From Stutzerimonas stutzeri (GTDB taxonomy: Bacteria; Pseudomonadota; Gammaproteobacteria; Pseudomonadales; Pseudomonadaceae), in contig NZ_JAMOHY010000007.1 of the NCBI RefSeq assembly GCF_024448695.1, forward strand, positions 1 to 64,000: a stretch of 64,000 bases of DNA, in the 5' to 3' direction. Made by a program: the position numbers and the translations under genes. The number at the start of each line of letters is the position of its first letter. Position 1 is the first letter of the stretch. A model generated the notes under the pieces. It did no database searches, was not told where the DNA came from, and saw only the letters and a list, made by a program, of their open reading frames with translations. This document shows, piece after piece, positions 54,904 through 64,000 of the stretch.

Positions 54904-55767
54904 TTACGGCTGGGTTGAGCCGCTATCGACCTGCAGGTTATCGATCAGGCGGGTCTTGCCGAGAAAGGCCGCCGCGAGGATGACGCGTTCGCGTGTCTCG
55001 GCGCTGGCCGGTTGCAGGTCGGTGGCGCTGCGGATTTCCAGATAATCAGGGCGCAGACCTGCAGCCTGCAGCGCTTCCCGCCCTCGGAGCAGCAATGCCG
55101 GATAGTCCTGCTCGCCGTTGCGCAGCGCTTCGGCCATCTGACACAGGATGCGGTACAGCGCCGGGGCGCTGGTACGTTCTTCCGGGCTGAGGTAGCCGTT
55201 GCGCGAGGACAGTGCCAGGCCGTCTGCTGCGCGCACGATGGGTTCGCCGATGATCTGCACCGGCATGTTCAGGTCGCGCACCATGGTGCGGATCACTGCC
55301 AGCTGCTGGAAATCCTTCTCGCCGAACACCGCGAGATCTGGTTGCACCATGTTGAACAGCTTGTTGACGACCGTCGAAACACCATCGAAATGTCCTGGCC
55401 GGCTGCCGCCGCAGAGCCCTTCGGATACGCCGGGAACGCTGACAATGGTTTGCAGGGCCTGGCCGCTGGGGTACATCTCTTGCACATTAGGCGCGAACAG
55501 CAGATGACAGCCAGCCTCGAACAGCTTGTCCTGGTCGGCGGGGAGGGTGCGCGGGTAACTGGCCAGGTCTTCGCTCGGGCCGAACTGCAGCGGGTTGACG
55601 AAGATGCTGGCAACGACGAAATCGGCTCGCTGCCCGGCCTTTCTGATCAGCGCGATATGGCCGTCGTGCAGGTTGCCCATGGTGGGCACGAAGCCGATGC
55701 GCTTGCCTTCGGTGCGCGCACGGTTGATTGCAGCGCGCAGGTCGGCGACGGTTCTGACCACGTTCAT
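54904..55767 (-). CDS. panC: Pantothenate synthetase PanC
   Basis: PanC joins pantoate and beta-alanine using ATP. The 287-residue protein has the nucleotidyltransferase motif [18 protein letters not shown] (HXGH-type HDGH near residue 35), [30 protein letters not shown] and [15 protein letters not shown]. It overlaps panB by ATGA (55764-55767). Confidence 0.97.
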   Translation of the reverse strand: MNVVRTVADLRAAINRARTEGKRIGFVPTMGNLHDGHIALIRKAGQRADFVVASIFVNPLQFGPSEDLASYPRTLPADQDKLFEAGCHLLFAPNVQEMYPSGQALQTIVSVPGVSEGLCGGSRPGHFDGVSTVVNKLFNMVQPDLAVFGEKDFQQLAVIRTMVRDLNMPVQIIGEPIVRAADGLALSSRNGYLSPEERTSAPALYRILCQMAEALRNGEQDYPALLLRGREALQAAGLRPDYLEIRSATDLQPASAETRERVILAAAFLGKTRLIDNLQVDSGSTQP

Positions 55768-56564
55768 GCTGAGAACCCGTGTTCGGCAGCGGGGAACTCC
55801 ACGGCCTTGACGGCTGCCGCGTACGCAGCGATGGCCTTTGCGATGTCGCCATGTTCAGCCATGAAGTTCTTCACGAACTTCGGCGTGCGCCCGCTGAGCG
55901 ACAGGCCCAGCATATCGTGCAGGACCAGTACCTGACCGTCGGTGTCGCTGCCGGCGCCGATGCCGATTACCGGAATGCCGACTGCCTGAGTGATGCGTGC
56001 CGCCAGTTCGCTGGGTACGCACTCGAGTAGTAGCAGGGCTGCGCCAGCGGCTTCCAGTGATTGTGCGTCGGCAATCATCTGCTGCGCCTGGGCCTCCTGG
56101 CGGCCCTGGACCTTGTAGCCGCCGAAGATATTCACCGCCTGCGGCGTGAGGCCCATGTGGGCGCAGACGGGAATGCCGCGCTCAGCCAGTAGCTGGATGG
56201 ACTCAGCCAGCCAGGCCGCGCCTTCAACCTTGACCATGTGCGCGCCGGCCTTCATCAGCGCGGCTGAGTTGTTCAGCGTCTGTTCGGTAGTGGCATTGGC
56301 CATGAACGGCAGGTCGGCAACGATCATCGCGCCCCGGTTGCCGCGTTTGACGCAGGCGGTATGGTAGGCCATCTCTTCGACGGAAACGGGCAGCGTGCTG
56401 TCATGCCCCTGCAGGACCATGCCCAGGGAGTCGCCGATCAGCAGCATCTCGACCCCGGCTTCGCTGGCGGTCTTGGCGAATGTGGCGTCATAGCAGGTGA
56501 GCATGACGATCTTTTCGCCTTTCTGTTTGAGGCCTTGCAGGGTGGTCAGGGTTACGTCAGGCAT
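55764..56564 (-). CDS. panB: Ketopantoate hydroxymethyltransferase PanB
   Basis: PanB forms ketopantoate from ketoisovalerate, the first committed step to pantothenate. The 266-residue TIM barrel has [46 protein letters not shown] over residues 14-60 and VKVEGAAWL. The start at 56564 has AGGAGG upstream; an in-frame start at 56600 lies before this site and was discarded. Confidence 0.97.
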   Translation of the reverse strand: MPDVTLTTLQGLKQKGEKIVMLTCYDATFAKTASEAGVEMLLIGDSLGMVLQGHDSTLPVSVEEMAYHTACVKRGNRGAMIVADLPFMANATTEQTLNNSAALMKAGAHMVKVEGAAWLAESIQLLAERGIPVCAHMGLTPQAVNIFGGYKVQGRQEAQAQQMIADAQSLEAAGAALLLLECVPSELAARITQAVGIPVIGIGAGSDTDGQVLVLHDMLGLSLSGRTPKFVKNFMAEHGDIAKAIAAYAAAVKAVEFPAAEHGFSA

Positions 56565-56697
56565 GAATGCCGTCCTCCTAGGTTTTGCCGCAAGCCGCAT
56601 TGCTGCGTCAATAAAGCGCGTGCCGGCAGAGGGCGCTTATAGTCTCGATGGCGGCGTGCCAAGTCAATCGTGAGTGTTACCGGAGGCGTTACGCCTG

Positions 56698-57207
56698 TTA
56701 CCTGATCGCTGGCAGAAGCTCATCCAGCCGCTCGATCCCCTCGAAGGGGCAGGCTGAAAGCAGCTCGGCAAGCCGGCGACCGTCGGGTAACTGCAGGTTC
56801 TGCGGTGCGATTTCGGCCAGCGGGTAGAGCACGAAGGCTCTGGCATGCAGGTGATAGTGCGGGACGGTCAGCCGGGGCTCGTCAAGCATGCGCTCGCCGA
56901 ACAGCAGGATGTCGAGGTCCAGTGTGCGCGGTCCCCAGCGATCAGCCTTGCGCTCTCGGCCCTGGGCCAGTTCGATCGCCTGCAGTGCATCGAGCAGTTG
57001 CAGGGGCGACAAGCCGGTATCCAGCGCTGCGACAGCATTGTTGTAGCGCGGTTGATCCGCCGGGCCAAGCGGATCGCTGGCATACCGTGAAGAGGCAGCG
57101 ACGAGATGGCAATCAGGGAGGGCGTCCAGCGCCATCAGCGCGCAACGCAACTGCTCCCGCGGCTCGGCAAGATTGCTGCCAAGACCTATATATGTGCGCT
57201 CCATCAT
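56698..57207 (-). CDS. folK: HPPK, folate biosynthesis pyrophosphokinase FolK
   Basis: FolK pyrophosphorylates hydroxymethyl-dihydropterin, the substrate of FolP (34.7 kb in this window). The 169-residue protein has YIGLGSNLAEPREQL and the signature DRWGPRTLDLDILLFG near residue 88. Two consecutive ATGs (57207 and 57204) can start it; the first overlaps the pcnB stop as ATGA. Confidence 0.96.
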   Translation of the reverse strand: MMERTYIGLGSNLAEPREQLRCALMALDALPDCHLVAASSRYASDPLGPADQPRYNNAVAALDTGLSPLQLLDALQAIELAQGRERKADRWGPRTLDLDILLFGERMLDEPRLTVPHYHLHARAFVLYPLAEIAPQNLQLPDGRRLAELLSACPFEGIERLDELLPAIR

Positions 57208-58607
57208 TCGTTCGTTGTCGGCGCGCCTTCGGTCGGGCCGCGTTTGCGTCGTCCACCGCTGCGTCGACGTTTGCGCGGTGCGCCGCTGTCATCGCCCCGC
57301 TTGCTGAGGTCGCGAATCATGTTGCGCCGTTCGCTGTCGCTCACTTCCTGGTACTCGGTCCACCAGTCGCCAAGGCCGTCGGTCTGCTCACCGGCGCTCT
57401 CGCGCAGCAGCAGAAAGTCGTAACCGGCGCGGAAGCGTGGATTATCCAGTAACTGATCGGCGCGACGCCCCTGACGGCGCGGCAGGCGTTCCTGCATGTC
57501 CCAGATCTCGCGCATCGGCAGGGTGAAGCGCTTGGGAATGGCGGTGCGCTGGCACTGTTCCCAGACGAGGTCGTGGGCCGCTTCCTGCATCGCCGGAATC
57601 GGTGGCAGGCCGCGTTCCTGCGCCTCCAGCACGCGCGCCGGCAACGCGGGCCAGAGCAGTGCGGCAAACAGAAAGGCTGGTGTGACCGGCTTGCCCTCGG
57701 CAATGCGCTGATCGGTATTGGCCAGCGCATTGCGAATCAGCGTGCCGGCGTATTCAGGGTTGTCTTCAAGCGCTTCGGCGCTCGCCGGGAATAGCGGGGC
57801 GAAAAGGTCGTACTCCACCAGCAGTTCGAAGGTGCGCAAGGCCTTGCCACCCAGGAACAGTTTGAGGATTTCATCGAACAGTCGCGCAGAGGGCACATCG
57901 CAAAGCAGGTCGGCCAGGTCGGGGATCGGTTCGGCGCTGTGTTTCTCGATCTCGAAATCCAGCTTCGCTGCAAAACGGATCGCGCGCAGCATGCGTACCG
58001 GATCTTCCAGGTAGCGCTGTTCCGGGTCGCCGATCAGGCGGATCAGCCGGTTGCGGATGTCGTGGACACCGTGGGTATGGTCGAGAATCCGTTCGCTGGT
58101 CGGATCGTAATACAGCGCGTTGATGGTGAAGTCGCGACGCTGGGCATCGTCTATCAGCGTTCCATAAACGTTGTCACGCAGAATGCGCCCGCTTTCATTG
58201 CGAGAGGCCAGTTGGTTGGCATCTTCTTCGTCATCGGCTTCGGGGTGATTGGCGCGGAAGGTGGCGACTTCGATGATCTCGCGACCGTAGTGCACGTGAA
58301 CCAGCTTGAAACGCCGACCGATGATGCGTGCGTTACGGAATTCGGCGCGGATCTGCTCGGGCGTGGCGCTGGTGGCCACGTCATAGTCCTTGGGCGACAG
58401 TCGCAGCAGCAGATCGCGTACGCAACCGCCTACCACATAAGCCTCATAGCCCGCCTGCTGAAGCCTCTCGACGATGCTGACAGCGTGTCTGTTGATGTCC
58501 TCGCTGTGCAGTGAATGCTGCCTGCCGGACAGAATTTCAGGTGTGTGTCGAGGGCGCGGAAATCGGCGCAGGGGGGAACGAAAAGACTGGAACAGCTTTT
58601 TCAGCAT
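57204..58607 (-). CDS. pcnB: Poly(A) polymerase I PcnB
   Basis: PcnB adds A tails that mark RNA for decay. The 467-residue protein has the nucleotidyltransferase motif VVGGCVRDLLLRLSPKDYDVAT (GGCVRD at 60-65, DYD at 74-76), RRDFTINALYYD, the RNA-binding RYLEDPVRMLRAIRFAAKL, and a basic tail (RKRRRSGGRRKRG). The ATG at 58607 gives the usual MLKKLFQSFR start; a GTG at 58616 is an alternative, and neither has a strong ribosome site. Confidence 0.95.
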   Translation of the reverse strand: MLKKLFQSFRSPLRRFPRPRHTPEILSGRQHSLHSEDINRHAVSIVERLQQAGYEAYVVGGCVRDLLLRLSPKDYDVATSATPEQIRAEFRNARIIGRRFKLVHVHYGREIIEVATFRANHPEADDEEDANQLASRNESGRILRDNVYGTLIDDAQRRDFTINALYYDPTSERILDHTHGVHDIRNRLIRLIGDPEQRYLEDPVRMLRAIRFAAKLDFEIEKHSAEPIPDLADLLCDVPSARLFDEILKLFLGGKALRTFELLVEYDLFAPLFPASAEALEDNPEYAGTLIRNALANTDQRIAEGKPVTPAFLFAALLWPALPARVLEAQERGLPPIPAMQEAAHDLVWEQCQRTAIPKRFTLPMREIWDMQERLPRRQGRRADQLLDNPRFRAGYDFLLLRESAGEQTDGLGDWWTEYQEVSDSERRNMIRDLSKRGDDSGAPRKRRRSGGRRKRGPTEGAPTTNE

Positions 58608-58737
58608 GGGAGGCACTGTGTGGCGAAAGGACAGGTGACGTAGAGAATGAGCACGAAACAGGCGTGAATTCTAGCACCGGGAGCCGGGATGGTGAACGAA
58701 GCGCGGAGAGGTGTCAAAATTTGGCCAGTGCGATAAA

Positions 58738-58762
58738 GCACAAGGGGAGCCTGAGCTCCCCT
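58738..58762 (-). terminator. Terminator of CrcZ
   Basis: On the minus strand AGGGGAGC-TCAG-GCTCCCCT is an 8-base perfect stem followed by a T-rich stretch (TGTGCTTT). It is the only strong hairpin between the crcZ promoter and pcnB. Confidence 0.75.
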
Positions 58763-59106
58763 CTAAAGAATGTTGCGTGCTTTGTTGTTATTGGTATTTC
58801 GGGCGTGTTGTTTTTATTTGATCGCCCGTTCCCTTCGGCTATCGCCTCTGGGAATCGCTCCTACATTGGGAGCAAAGAGCAAACGGATTTCTTTGGTCGC
58901 TGATTTGCCATCGATCCAGTGATCCAACCAGTTCAGGCACTGCTTATGCAGTTTTTATTGTTCTCGGCCTGGTCGTGGGGCTAAACCCCATGTGGCAAGT
59001 CCTCTCCAAAAGAATCAGTTAGCTACGCCTCCGCCTTCTTGTCGTTGTTTTGCTGGAGTCGCTACGTATTGTTCTTATTGTGGGTCTGCTTGTTATTGTT
59101 GTTGTG
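58738..59106 (-). ncRNA. crcZ: Small RNA CrcZ, decoy for Hfq/Crc
   Basis: CrcZ is the CbrB/sigma-54-driven RNA that sequesters Hfq-Crc and so lifts carbon catabolite repression in Pseudomonas. It always lies between cbrB and pcnB, as here. The minus strand carries six CA-rich Hfq motifs: AACAACAATAACAAG (about 59103), ACAATAAGAACAATA (about 59080), AAAACAACGACAAGAAG (about 59052), AGAACAATAAAAAC (about 58963), CAAATAAAAACAACAC (about 58822) and CAATAACAACAAAG (about 58793). The 5' end is set from the sigma-54 promoter and the 3' end from the hairpin, giving about 370 bases, within the known size range. The plus-strand open frame across it (58511-58903) is not a gene. Confidence 0.9.
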
Positions 59107-59116
59107 CCAGATATAA

Positions 59117-59132
59117 AGCAGTTGTCGTGCCA
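59117..59132 (-). promoter_or_regulatory. Sigma-54 promoter of crcZ
   Basis: On the minus strand TGGCACGACAACTGCT has GG and GC separated by 10 bases, matching the -24/-12 consensus, and predicts a start at about 59106. Confidence 0.88.
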
Positions 59133-59192
59133 GTTTTAAAAAGTCTTTATAAATCAGTGGCTTGATGGTTTTCGCTGTCGACCTGAAGGCAT

Positions 59193-59224
59193 AAAAAACC
59201 GGGTTTCGTTACCGATAAACCCGG
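59193..59224 (-). terminator. Terminator of cbrB
   Basis: On the minus strand CCGGGTTT, a loop and AAACCCGG followed by TTTTTT form a clear intrinsic terminator. It lies between the CbrB site and the crcZ promoter, so CrcZ is made only from its own promoter. Confidence 0.9.
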
Positions 59225-59229
59225 CTCGC

Positions 59230-59256
59230 TGTTACGCCTCGGGGCGGTGGGTAACA
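59230..59256. promoter_or_regulatory. Probable CbrB upstream activating site
   Basis: TGTTAC, 15 bases, GTAACA is a perfect 6-base inverted repeat centred about 137 bases before the crcZ start, the usual enhancer distance. It resembles the inverted GTTAC/GTAAC sites I recall for CbrB. Confidence 0.7.
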
Positions 59257-59260
59257 AACG

Positions 59261-60682
<1,422 letters not shown>

Positions 60683-60766
60683 CAGTACTCTCTCGACGGT
60701 CTGGAGGCGGCTACGGCCCGTCGCTGCGTGACGGCCTGCTATGGGCAGATTTCTATGATCGCCTCT

Positions 60767-63721
60767 TCAACTTTCAGCGTTTGTTGCTTCGGTAAACCTG
60801 GGTAGGGTGATCCGGAAGCGGGTGCCGCGTTGGGTTTCAGGATCAGTCGGGCTGTCGATATGGATCTGTCCATAATGCTCTTCCACGATCGAATAGACCA
60901 GCGCAAGGCCCAGGCCAGTCCCCTCGCCAGGGTCCTTGGTGGTGTAGAACGGCTCGAACAATCGGTCCTGAACCGGCTTGGGAATGCCACTGCCTTCGTC
61001 CTCGACGAGCAGATACACGGTCTGCTCGGAGACTTCGCTGTGGATACGGATAATGCCGCCCGGTTGCGAGGCGTCGCGGGCGTTGGCGAGCAGGTTGATC
61101 AGCACTTGGGCAAGACGCTGGGGATCGCCTTCGGCCAGATGGTGCGGGTCGCAGAGGTTGAAGTACTGCACTTCGGTGGTGTTGCGGTTGAGCGACAGCA
61201 GGTTGATCGCGCCCTGGGTAATCTCGGCGAGGGACACGGGATACTGAGCGTGCTGTCGCCCACCGGCATGGGCGAAGCTCATCAGCGACTGGACGATGCG
61301 TGAGACGCGCTTGGTCTGCTCGACGATCTGGCTACTGATCTCAGTGATTTCGCCATCGCTCTCACGCTCTTCGCGCAGGTTCTGTGCCAGGCAGGCGATG
61401 CCGGTAATGGGGTTGCCGATCTCGTGGGCGACGCCGGCTGCGAGCCTACCGATGCTGGCCAGGCGCTCGGAATGCACCAGTCGGTCTTCCAGTACCTGCG
61501 TCTCGGTGAGGTCCTCGATGAGCAGGACCAGCCCGCTGTTGCCCGGTGCCAGGGGCTCGTCGATGGCGGCCTTGTGCAGGTTCAGCCAGCGGGTGTCGCC
61601 ATCCAGCGAGAGGCGCTGTTTGTGCAGGTGTTCGTCGGTTTGCTGGGTGAAGTCCACCAGCAGGCTTCGCCACGGCTCGCCGATGGTGGTCAGGCGCGAA
61701 CCGACCACCTGCAGTGCGGGGATTCCGGTGAGCTCTTCCAGCGCGTGGTTCCACATCAGTACTTCCTGGTCCTTGGCCAGCGAGCAGACGCCCATGGGCA
61801 GGTCCTGCAGGGTCTGGCGATGGTAGCGACGCAGGGCATCGAGCTCAGCCGCAAGGCCGGTCAGACGCGAGTGATATTCCTCCAGCCGGTTCTCGATGAA
61901 GTGGATGTCTTCGGTGACATAGCCCTCGGCGCCGTCCTTGTAGGGCAGGAAGTTCTCGACGATATCCTGCGCTACGCTCGGCCCCATCAGGCCGGACAGG
62001 TTCGCCTCGATGCGGTCGCGCAGACGGCGCAGGGCGTAGGGGCGGTGTTCGTCGAAGGGCAGTTGTAGGTCGCGCAGCGCCTGTTCCACCTCGCGCTGTG
62101 CGGTTTTGCCGCCCAGCGGCTTGGCCAGTTGTACGGCGAACTCCTGCGGTGAAGCAGCCGATAGCTCGCGGCGCTGCGGGCGGCGGATGTTCTCCACGGC
62201 GCAGGCTTCGGCGGCACTCTGTTCCTCGGCACTGGTTTCGGTGAACAGCGAGAACAGCGAGAAGGCGAGTACGTTGACTGCCAGCGAGGCAATTGCGGCC
62301 AGATGCCAGCTGGTGTCGTCGAGCACATAAACGAGGTTGAACAGGGGGATGTAGAAGCCGTTCAGGTTGCCCACCAGCGGCAACAGCATGGTGATTACCC
62401 AGACGCTGATCCCCGCCAGCAGGCCGATGATGTAGCCACGGCGATTGGCGGTGGGCCAATAAAGAACCGACAGCACGCCCGGCAGGAACTGTAGGGTTGC
62501 GACGAAGGCGACGATGCCCAGATTGGACAGGTCCTGTTCGGCGCCAAGCATCAGGTAGAAACCGTAGCCGGCCATGATGATGGTCAGGATCAGGCTGCGG
62601 CGGGTCCATTTCAGCCAGCGATAGATATTGCCTTCGGTGGGTGGCTGGTAGAGCGGCAGCACCAGATGGTTGAGGGCCATGCCCGACAGCGCCAGGGTGC
62701 AGACGATGATCAGCCCGCTGGAAGCCGACAGGCCTCCGACGAACGCCAGCAGCGTCAGGACTTCGCTTTGCGCTGTGATGCCCAGGCCCAGGGTGAAATA
62801 TTCGGGGTTGGTGCTCACGCCTAACTTGAGCCCGGCCCAGAGAATCAGCGGCACCGCCAAACTCATCAGCAGCAGGTACAACGGCAATCCCCAGCTGGCG
62901 CTGACCAGCGCGCGCGGGTTGAGATTCTCGGTGAAGGTCATGTGGTACATGTGCGGCATGACGATGGCCGAGGCGAAAAACACCAGCAACAGTGTGCGCC
63001 ACGGCCCTTCCTGTAATGGCGTGTGCAGCGCCTGGAGGGCGGACTGATTCTGCAACAGCCAGATTTCCAGCTGGTGTGGACCGCCGAACACCACAAAAAG
63101 CGCATACAGACCGATGGCGCCGAAGGTCAGCAGCTTGACCAGGGATTCAAAGGCGATCGCGAAGACCAAGCCCTCATGCTTTTCGCGGGTGGCGATATGC
63201 CGGGCGCCGAAAAGAATGGTGAAGAGCATGATCATCACGCAATAGCCCAGTGCTACCCGCTCCTGCAGCGGTTCCAGGGTGAGAATGCCGATGGCGTCGG
63301 CGACCGCCTGGATCTGCAAGGCCAGCAGCGGCAGCATGCCGACCAGCATGACGATGGTTGTCAGTGCACCGGCCCAGGTGCTGCGAAAGCGAAAGGCGAA
63401 CAAGTCTGCCAGGGACGCCAGCTGATAGGTTCGGGTAACCCGCAGGATCGGATAGAGCAGCACCGGCGCCAGCAGAAACGCGCCGCAGACGCCCAGATAG
63501 GTCGCGAGAAAACCGTAGCCGTACTGATAGGCCAGGCCGACCGTGCCGTAGAAGGCCCAGGCGCTGGCATAGACGCCCAGCGACAGGGTGTAGGTCAGCG
63601 GATGACGGATGATCCAGCGCGGAATCAACCCACGCTCGCTGACCCAGGCCACCCCGAACAGCACTAGCAGGTAGGCGACGCTGATCAGGATCAGGTGGCT
63701 GAGGCTAAAGCTCGTCTGCAT
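60767..63721 (-). CDS. cbrA: Sensor kinase CbrA with transporter-like domain
   Basis: CbrA senses the metabolic state and phosphorylates CbrB. The 984-residue protein has an N-terminal SLC5 (sodium/solute symporter) region of about 13 membrane helices (residues 1 to about 500), a STAC-type linker, a PAS domain (about 630-740) and a histidine kinase core: H-box VAHEIGNPITGIACLAQNL (His near 766), N-box NLLANARDA, and DEGSGIP and GTGLGLALVYSI. Transport of histidine has been reported for relatives. It overlaps cbrX by 17 bases, indicating translational coupling. Confidence 0.96.
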   Translation of the reverse strand: MQTSFSLSHLILISVAYLLVLFGVAWVSERGLIPRWIIRHPLTYTLSLGVYASAWAFYGTVGLAYQYGYGFLATYLGVCGAFLLAPVLLYPILRVTRTYQLASLADLFAFRFRSTWAGALTTIVMLVGMLPLLALQIQAVADAIGILTLEPLQERVALGYCVMIMLFTILFGARHIATREKHEGLVFAIAFESLVKLLTFGAIGLYALFVVFGGPHQLEIWLLQNQSALQALHTPLQEGPWRTLLLVFFASAIVMPHMYHMTFTENLNPRALVSASWGLPLYLLLMSLAVPLILWAGLKLGVSTNPEYFTLGLGITAQSEVLTLLAFVGGLSASSGLIIVCTLALSGMALNHLVLPLYQPPTEGNIYRWLKWTRRSLILTIIMAGYGFYLMLGAEQDLSNLGIVAFVATLQFLPGVLSVLYWPTANRRGYIIGLLAGISVWVITMLLPLVGNLNGFYIPLFNLVYVLDDTSWHLAAIASLAVNVLAFSLFSLFTETSAEEQSAAEACAVENIRRPQRRELSAASPQEFAVQLAKPLGGKTAQREVEQALRDLQLPFDEHRPYALRRLRDRIEANLSGLMGPSVAQDIVENFLPYKDGAEGYVTEDIHFIENRLEEYHSRLTGLAAELDALRRYHRQTLQDLPMGVCSLAKDQEVLMWNHALEELTGIPALQVVGSRLTTIGEPWRSLLVDFTQQTDEHLHKQRLSLDGDTRWLNLHKAAIDEPLAPGNSGLVLLIEDLTETQVLEDRLVHSERLASIGRLAAGVAHEIGNPITGIACLAQNLREERESDGEITEISSQIVEQTKRVSRIVQSLMSFAHAGGRQHAQYPVSLAEITQGAINLLSLNRNTTEVQYFNLCDPHHLAEGDPQRLAQVLINLLANARDASQPGGIIRIHSEVSEQTVYLLVEDEGSGIPKPVQDRLFEPFYTTKDPGEGTGLGLALVYSIVEEHYGQIHIDSPTDPETQRGTRFRITLPRFTEATNAES

Positions 63722-63881
63722 CGCGCTGGCTCTGAAGAATGAAAGTCACCACGATAAGAATCAGCCACAACAGGTAGGGCCGGTACCAGGCGCCGTTGGG
63801 ATCGATCCACCAGTCCATGATTGCGGGAGAGAACAGATAGATCCCCACTACCAGAAGCAGCACCAGTCGGTAGATGTACAT
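63705..63881 (-). CDS. cbrX: Small membrane protein CbrX
   Basis: A 58-residue protein with two membrane helices (YRLVLLLVVGIYLFSPAIM and YRPYLLWLILIVVTFIL) separated by WWIDPNGAW. A short frame of this size overlapping the start of cbrA is known as cbrX in P. putida, where its translation controls that of cbrA. The start at 63881 (MYIYRLVLLLV) was chosen over an upstream in-frame ATG at 63944. Its promoter probably lies at or beyond the window end. Confidence 0.85.
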   Translation of the reverse strand: MYIYRLVLLLVVGIYLFSPAIMDWWIDPNGAWYRPYLLWLILIVVTFILQSQRDADEL

Positions 63882-64000
63882 GCCGGGTCTCGTGTCGGAA
63901 GTAGGGCGATGGTAGAGCAGCAGGCCATAAAAAGCAGCTGACATGCTCCATCTGTGGGTGTGTTGCTACTTAGGCCGTATGCCGAGCTGCCCTCCCGCGG

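Noticed and set aside
58511-58903. 130-codon plus-strand frame between pcnB and cbrB
   Set aside because: It runs antisense to the pcnB start and to crcZ, has no ribosome site, and its composition is explained by the CA motifs on the other strand.

Overview
The window is a gammaproteobacterial chromosome segment of Pseudomonas type, from a denitrifier related to the P. stutzeri (Stutzerimonas), P. mendocina or P. oleovorans groups. This rests on the protein sequences and on gene order. The run lldP-lldR-smpB-ratA-rnfH-bamE-fur-recN-grpE-dnaK-dnaJ-dapB-carAB-greA-yhbY-(rlmE)-ftsH-folP-glmM-tpiA-secG-tRNAs-rimP-nusA-infB-rbfA-truB-rpsO-pnp, followed by pgi-panDCB-folK-pcnB-crcZ-cbrB-cbrA, is the order I know from Pseudomonas. 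Species assignment is inference.

Layout. 0-3.2 kb: recO-pdxJ (DNA repair, vitamin B6), convergent with cmoAB (tRNA wobble uridine modification). 3.2-7.1 kb: an accessory patch with copper nitrite reductase nirK, its companion nirV, a frameshifted GlxA-type regulator and a divergent isochorismatase-fold hydrolase. 7.2-8.1 kb: tmRNA and a small secreted protein. 8.3-16.9 kb: a lactate locus, lldP-lutABC-dld, with ATGA overlaps at the lutA-lutB, lutB-lutC and lutC-dld junctions, divergent from the regulator lldR across a clear palindromic operator. 16.9-25.4 kb: smpB, ratA-rnfH, bamE, fur, recN (LexA box) and grpE-dnaK-dnaJ (sigma-32 promoter). 25.4-31.7 kb: dapB, carAB with a leader or attenuator-like region, and greA. 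31.7-38.1 kb: yhbY, a decayed rlmE, then ftsH-folP-glmM-tpiA-secG. 38.1-47.1 kb: tRNA-Leu, tRNA-fMet and the nusA-infB-pnp gene-expression cluster. 47.3-52.3 kb: envelope and hypothetical genes. 52.4-58.6 kb: pgi, panDCB, folK and pcnB. 58.7-63.9 kb: the carbon catabolite control module crcZ-cbrB-cbrA-cbrX.

The genes act together in three main ways. lldP/lutABC/dld take up and oxidise both lactate isomers under LldR. CbrA/CbrB with sigma-54 drive CrcZ, an RNA with six CA-rich Hfq/Crc decoy motifs, which would set the catabolite repression state. The transcription and translation cluster (rimP to pnp) is complete.

The most surprising point is that the 23S rRNA methyltransferase gene rlmE, in its normal place upstream of ftsH, is a wreck: frameshifts, an in-frame stop and a deletion of the SAM-binding motif. 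A GlxA-type regulator is also broken, by a single-base frameshift. I saw no prophage, transposase or CRISPR array. I did not find a clearly new multi-gene system; the novel-looking items are the decayed rlmE, a GCTTGCAGC-type intergenic repeat family, and a sigma-54 promoter with a palindromic upstream site in front of a BON-domain gene.
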